Program-made: the position numbers and the translations under genes
The notes under the pieces: generated by a model
What the model saw: only the letters and a program-made list of their open reading frames with translations
Told to the model about the DNA's origin: nothing
The model's database searches: none
Assembly: GCA_963746255.1 (NCBI GenBank)
Contig: CAVVAJ010000009.1
Location: 744,001-808,000 of the forward strand
Length of the DNA stretch: 64,000 nucleotides
Reading direction: 5' to 3'
DNA from: DAOVXM01 sp963746255
GTDB taxonomy: Bacteria > Chloroflexota > Anaerolineae > Anaerolineales > UBA4823
In this document: positions 62,213-64,000 of the stretch, piece after piece
Numbering within the stretch: the stretch's first letter is position 1
Layout of the letters: each line of letters opens with the position of its first letter

Positions 62213-64000
62213 TTAATCACTGCAGGCATCGCCATATGCAAATTCCTCAATATTCCAGAGCGCAGAACTTGCGGAAGGGTCAAGCTGCACGCCGCACATA
62301 TCTGGGCGCATCGCAGCTTGCTTGACCTGGGTGTATAAAGGGATCACTGGGATTTCATCAGCAAATATGGCTTGGGCGCGCTCATGAGCTGACTGGTATT
62401 CGGGGTAATCAGGCAAGCTTCGTTGGGCTTTTGAGCAAGCCTGGTCGAATTCAAGACTAGAATAGCCCGATGCATTTGCACCCCCCCACCCTTTCGGGTA
62501 TTCAGGATAAGGACCCGGGATTTCAGCGCTGGTATATAAGAAGCAAGGCGGTTCGAGTGCTGTCACCCAACCGAATTGGGCTAGATCAAATTTGCGGCCG
62601 AATATCGGCCCTTCTGGTCCAGGTGCAAATATTTCTTGGGATGAGCCAAATTGAAGATTAACCTTGATACCGCACTCCGCCAACGCAGTGGAGATAAACT
62701 CAGCAGTCAGCTCACGTTGAGCGCCATCGCTGGCTAAGAATGCAACCTCAAATGGTGTGCCATCCGTGATGCCCGTGACTGCACGCGCCACGCGTGGAGT
62801 TAATGGGTCGTTGTCTTGGTCTACCCAACCAATTTCATCCAAAATCCTCCTAGCCTCTTCCGGATCGTATGCTGGTAGTTTAACCTGCGGATTGAAGAGC
62901 GGGTGATTCGGAGGGGTGTAGCTCTCCAAGAGCAAGGATTGGTCAAGCGCTAATTGGGCGATCAGGCCCTCACGGTTGATACACATCGCAACTGCTTTGC
63001 GCAGCTCTTTGTCTCGAAATTTACTCACCTGCTCAATATCAGCTGGGAGAATACCGAAGTCGAGATGCTGCCATGAAGTGCCGCTTTCATAATCGACTCT
63101 GATCTGCTCGCGCGTTTGGAGGTCACGCAGTTCGGTTGATTTTGACTCCATCGGTACGGTTTCATCCACAAAATCACATTCGCCGCTCAGTAAAGCCTGC
63201 AGGGCTTCATCAGCATTGTTGATAAATCTGAACACCAGTGTGTCAAAATGGGGCAGCCCCTCATCAGCCCTGAAGTAATTCACATTTTTCTTGAATGTGA
63301 TATGGTCGCCAGCTACCCACTGCTCCAACACATATGGACCCCAACCCAGTGGGCTGCGGCTGGCAACTTCTGATGTTAGCAGGTCTGCGGTGGAAACTCC
63401 ACCTAATACATGCTGCGGCAAGGGAGAAAAGAAATTTATCGTATAAGCGGGATCAATATAACCTGGTATCCCGCGCCACTCAATCGTTTGCGCGTCGAGT
63501 GCCTGATATATATCAGTATAGCGGAGCAGCTCAGGACGGGCTGCGGGGAAAAGCTCCCTGGCTATTTCATACGAATAAACAGAATCCCCGGCAGTGAGCG
63601 GGGTCCCATCCGACCATAGCACGTCCGGTCGCAGGGTAAATCGAACTACCAGTTGGTCGCTCTGCACGTCTGCTTCTCCCTGATAGGAAAGCGCGCATTC
63701 GGGCGTAGAACAACCGGTCGGGAAATAGAGCACCCCCTCTGCTAATTGAGTTACTGTTCCATTTACATCAACAAGAATCTCACCTGGTTTTACTACAACA
63801 GGTTCAAGGAGCACATCTCCAACCTCAATACTCGGTTTGCGTTCCAATATGACGGGTGACATTTCAAAGTCATTGATATCATACGGGCCATCATAAAATG
63901 CTTCCCGGATGGCGCTCGCAGGCGCCGAGATGTCATCATAAAGAAATAGTGACGCCGGCTCCTGCCCCATGCAGATGGTCAGTAAGCTTGGTGGTGCATC
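62213..64000 (-). CDS. Peptide ABC transporter substrate-binding protein (SBP_bac_5), 5' end outside window
   Basis: At least 595 residues; the frame stays open past 63970 to the window edge (TICMGQEPASLFLYD reads on), so the signal peptide and start lie outside. Typical family 5 features: YLLTPDVLW-like RPDVLWSDGTPLTAGDSVYS, ELRKAVAMCINREGLI and RILDEIGWVDQDNDPLTP. It binds oligopeptides or similar solutes outside the cell. First visible gene of the Opp operon; permease genes are probably upstream beyond the window. Confidence 0.9.
   Translation of the reverse strand, partial: DAPPSLLTICMGQEPASLFLYDDISAPASAIREAFYDGPYDINDFEMSPVILERKPSIEVGDVLLEPVVVKPGEILVDVNGTVTQLAEGVLYFPTGCSTPECALSYQGEADVQSDQLVVRFTLRPDVLWSDGTPLTAGDSVYSYEIARELFPAARPELLRYTDIYQALDAQTIEWRGIPGYIDPAYTINFFSPLPQHVLGGVSTADLLTSEVASRSPLGWGPYVLEQWVAGDHITFKKNVNYFRADEGLPHFDTLVFRFINNADEALQALLSGECDFVDETVPMESKSTELRDLQTREQIRVDYESGTSWQHLDFGILPADIEQVSKFRDKELRKAVAMCINREGLIAQLALDQSLLLESYTPPNHPLFNPQVKLPAYDPEEARRILDEIGWVDQDNDPLTPRVARAVTGITDGTPFEVAFLASDGAQRELTAEFISTALAECGIKVNLQFGSSQEIFAPGPEGPIFGRKFDLAQFGWVTALEPPCFLYTSAEIPGPYPEYPKGWGGANASGYSSLEFDQACSKAQRSLPDYPEYQSAHERAQAIFADEIPVIPLYTQVKQAAMRPDMCGVQLDPSASSALWNIEEFAYGDACSD

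Overview
The window looks like a chromosomal segment of a Chloroflexota bacterium, probably Anaerolineae. This rests on the gene families seen (Nbr1-Ig and BMP-type lipoproteins with Thr/Pro linkers, a DUF4405 membrane protein, a DUF389-SH3 fusion, CARDB/MacB-type ABC loci) and on a glycyl-radical enzyme that implies anaerobic life. No rRNA or ribosomal marker is present, so the assignment is an inference. I see no insertion sequence, prophage, CRISPR array or replication origin. Three tRNA genes, several terminators and three candidate small RNAs are present.

Left part (1-31 kb): the end of a CBS/RCK protein coupled to a CPA2 cation:proton antiporter; a cobalamin-binding protein, opine dehydrogenase and histidine phosphatase cluster; a glutaredoxin beside a decayed thioredoxin reductase; an SDR/SGNH operon; a broken DUF4405 membrane protein with a broken exported partner; ettA with a frameshifted IMPACT gene; azlCD; a MazG-like gene; a small-RNA-rich intergenic region with tiny membrane-protein genes; an ABC exporter interrupted by one stop codon; hpt. 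At 20.9-24.7 kb a perfect SOS-type box (GAAC-N4-GTTC) precedes an HTH regulator, a RecA-like gene without Walker A, a small helical protein and a family-B DNA polymerase whose motif C and exonuclease motifs are degenerate. This looks like a predicted translesion 'mutasome' built on an inactivated polymerase, and is the most notable system here. A sensor kinase and a LuxR-type response regulator (one in-frame stop) follow.

Middle part (30-46 kb): a Yip1-like protein, ABC ATPase, secreted CARDB protein and MacB-like permease in one direction; a PRC-barrel/DUF1269 protein; a glycyl-radical trans-4-hydroxyproline dehydratase with its radical-SAM activase; two tRNA-Ser genes; murJ; a secreted subtilisin-like protease; a P1B metal ATPase with a CSC motif.

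Right part (46-64 kb): a BMP-type nucleoside ABC importer (lipoprotein, ATPase, two permeases) with a second divergent BMP-like lipoprotein and a cytidine deaminase nearby, suggesting nucleoside salvage together with hpt; a possibly leaderless HAD/DUF389 operon; a glmU, CorC-like and cdd operon; tRNA-Gln; a receiver-domain protein; and an Opp-type peptide importer (OppF, OppD and a substrate-binding protein running off the window).

Disrupted genes are concentrated in the first 31 kb, where at least nine genes carry a single indel or an in-frame stop, while the right half is clean. Some indels sit in short homopolymers and could be sequencing errors. The truncated thioredoxin reductase looks like true decay.
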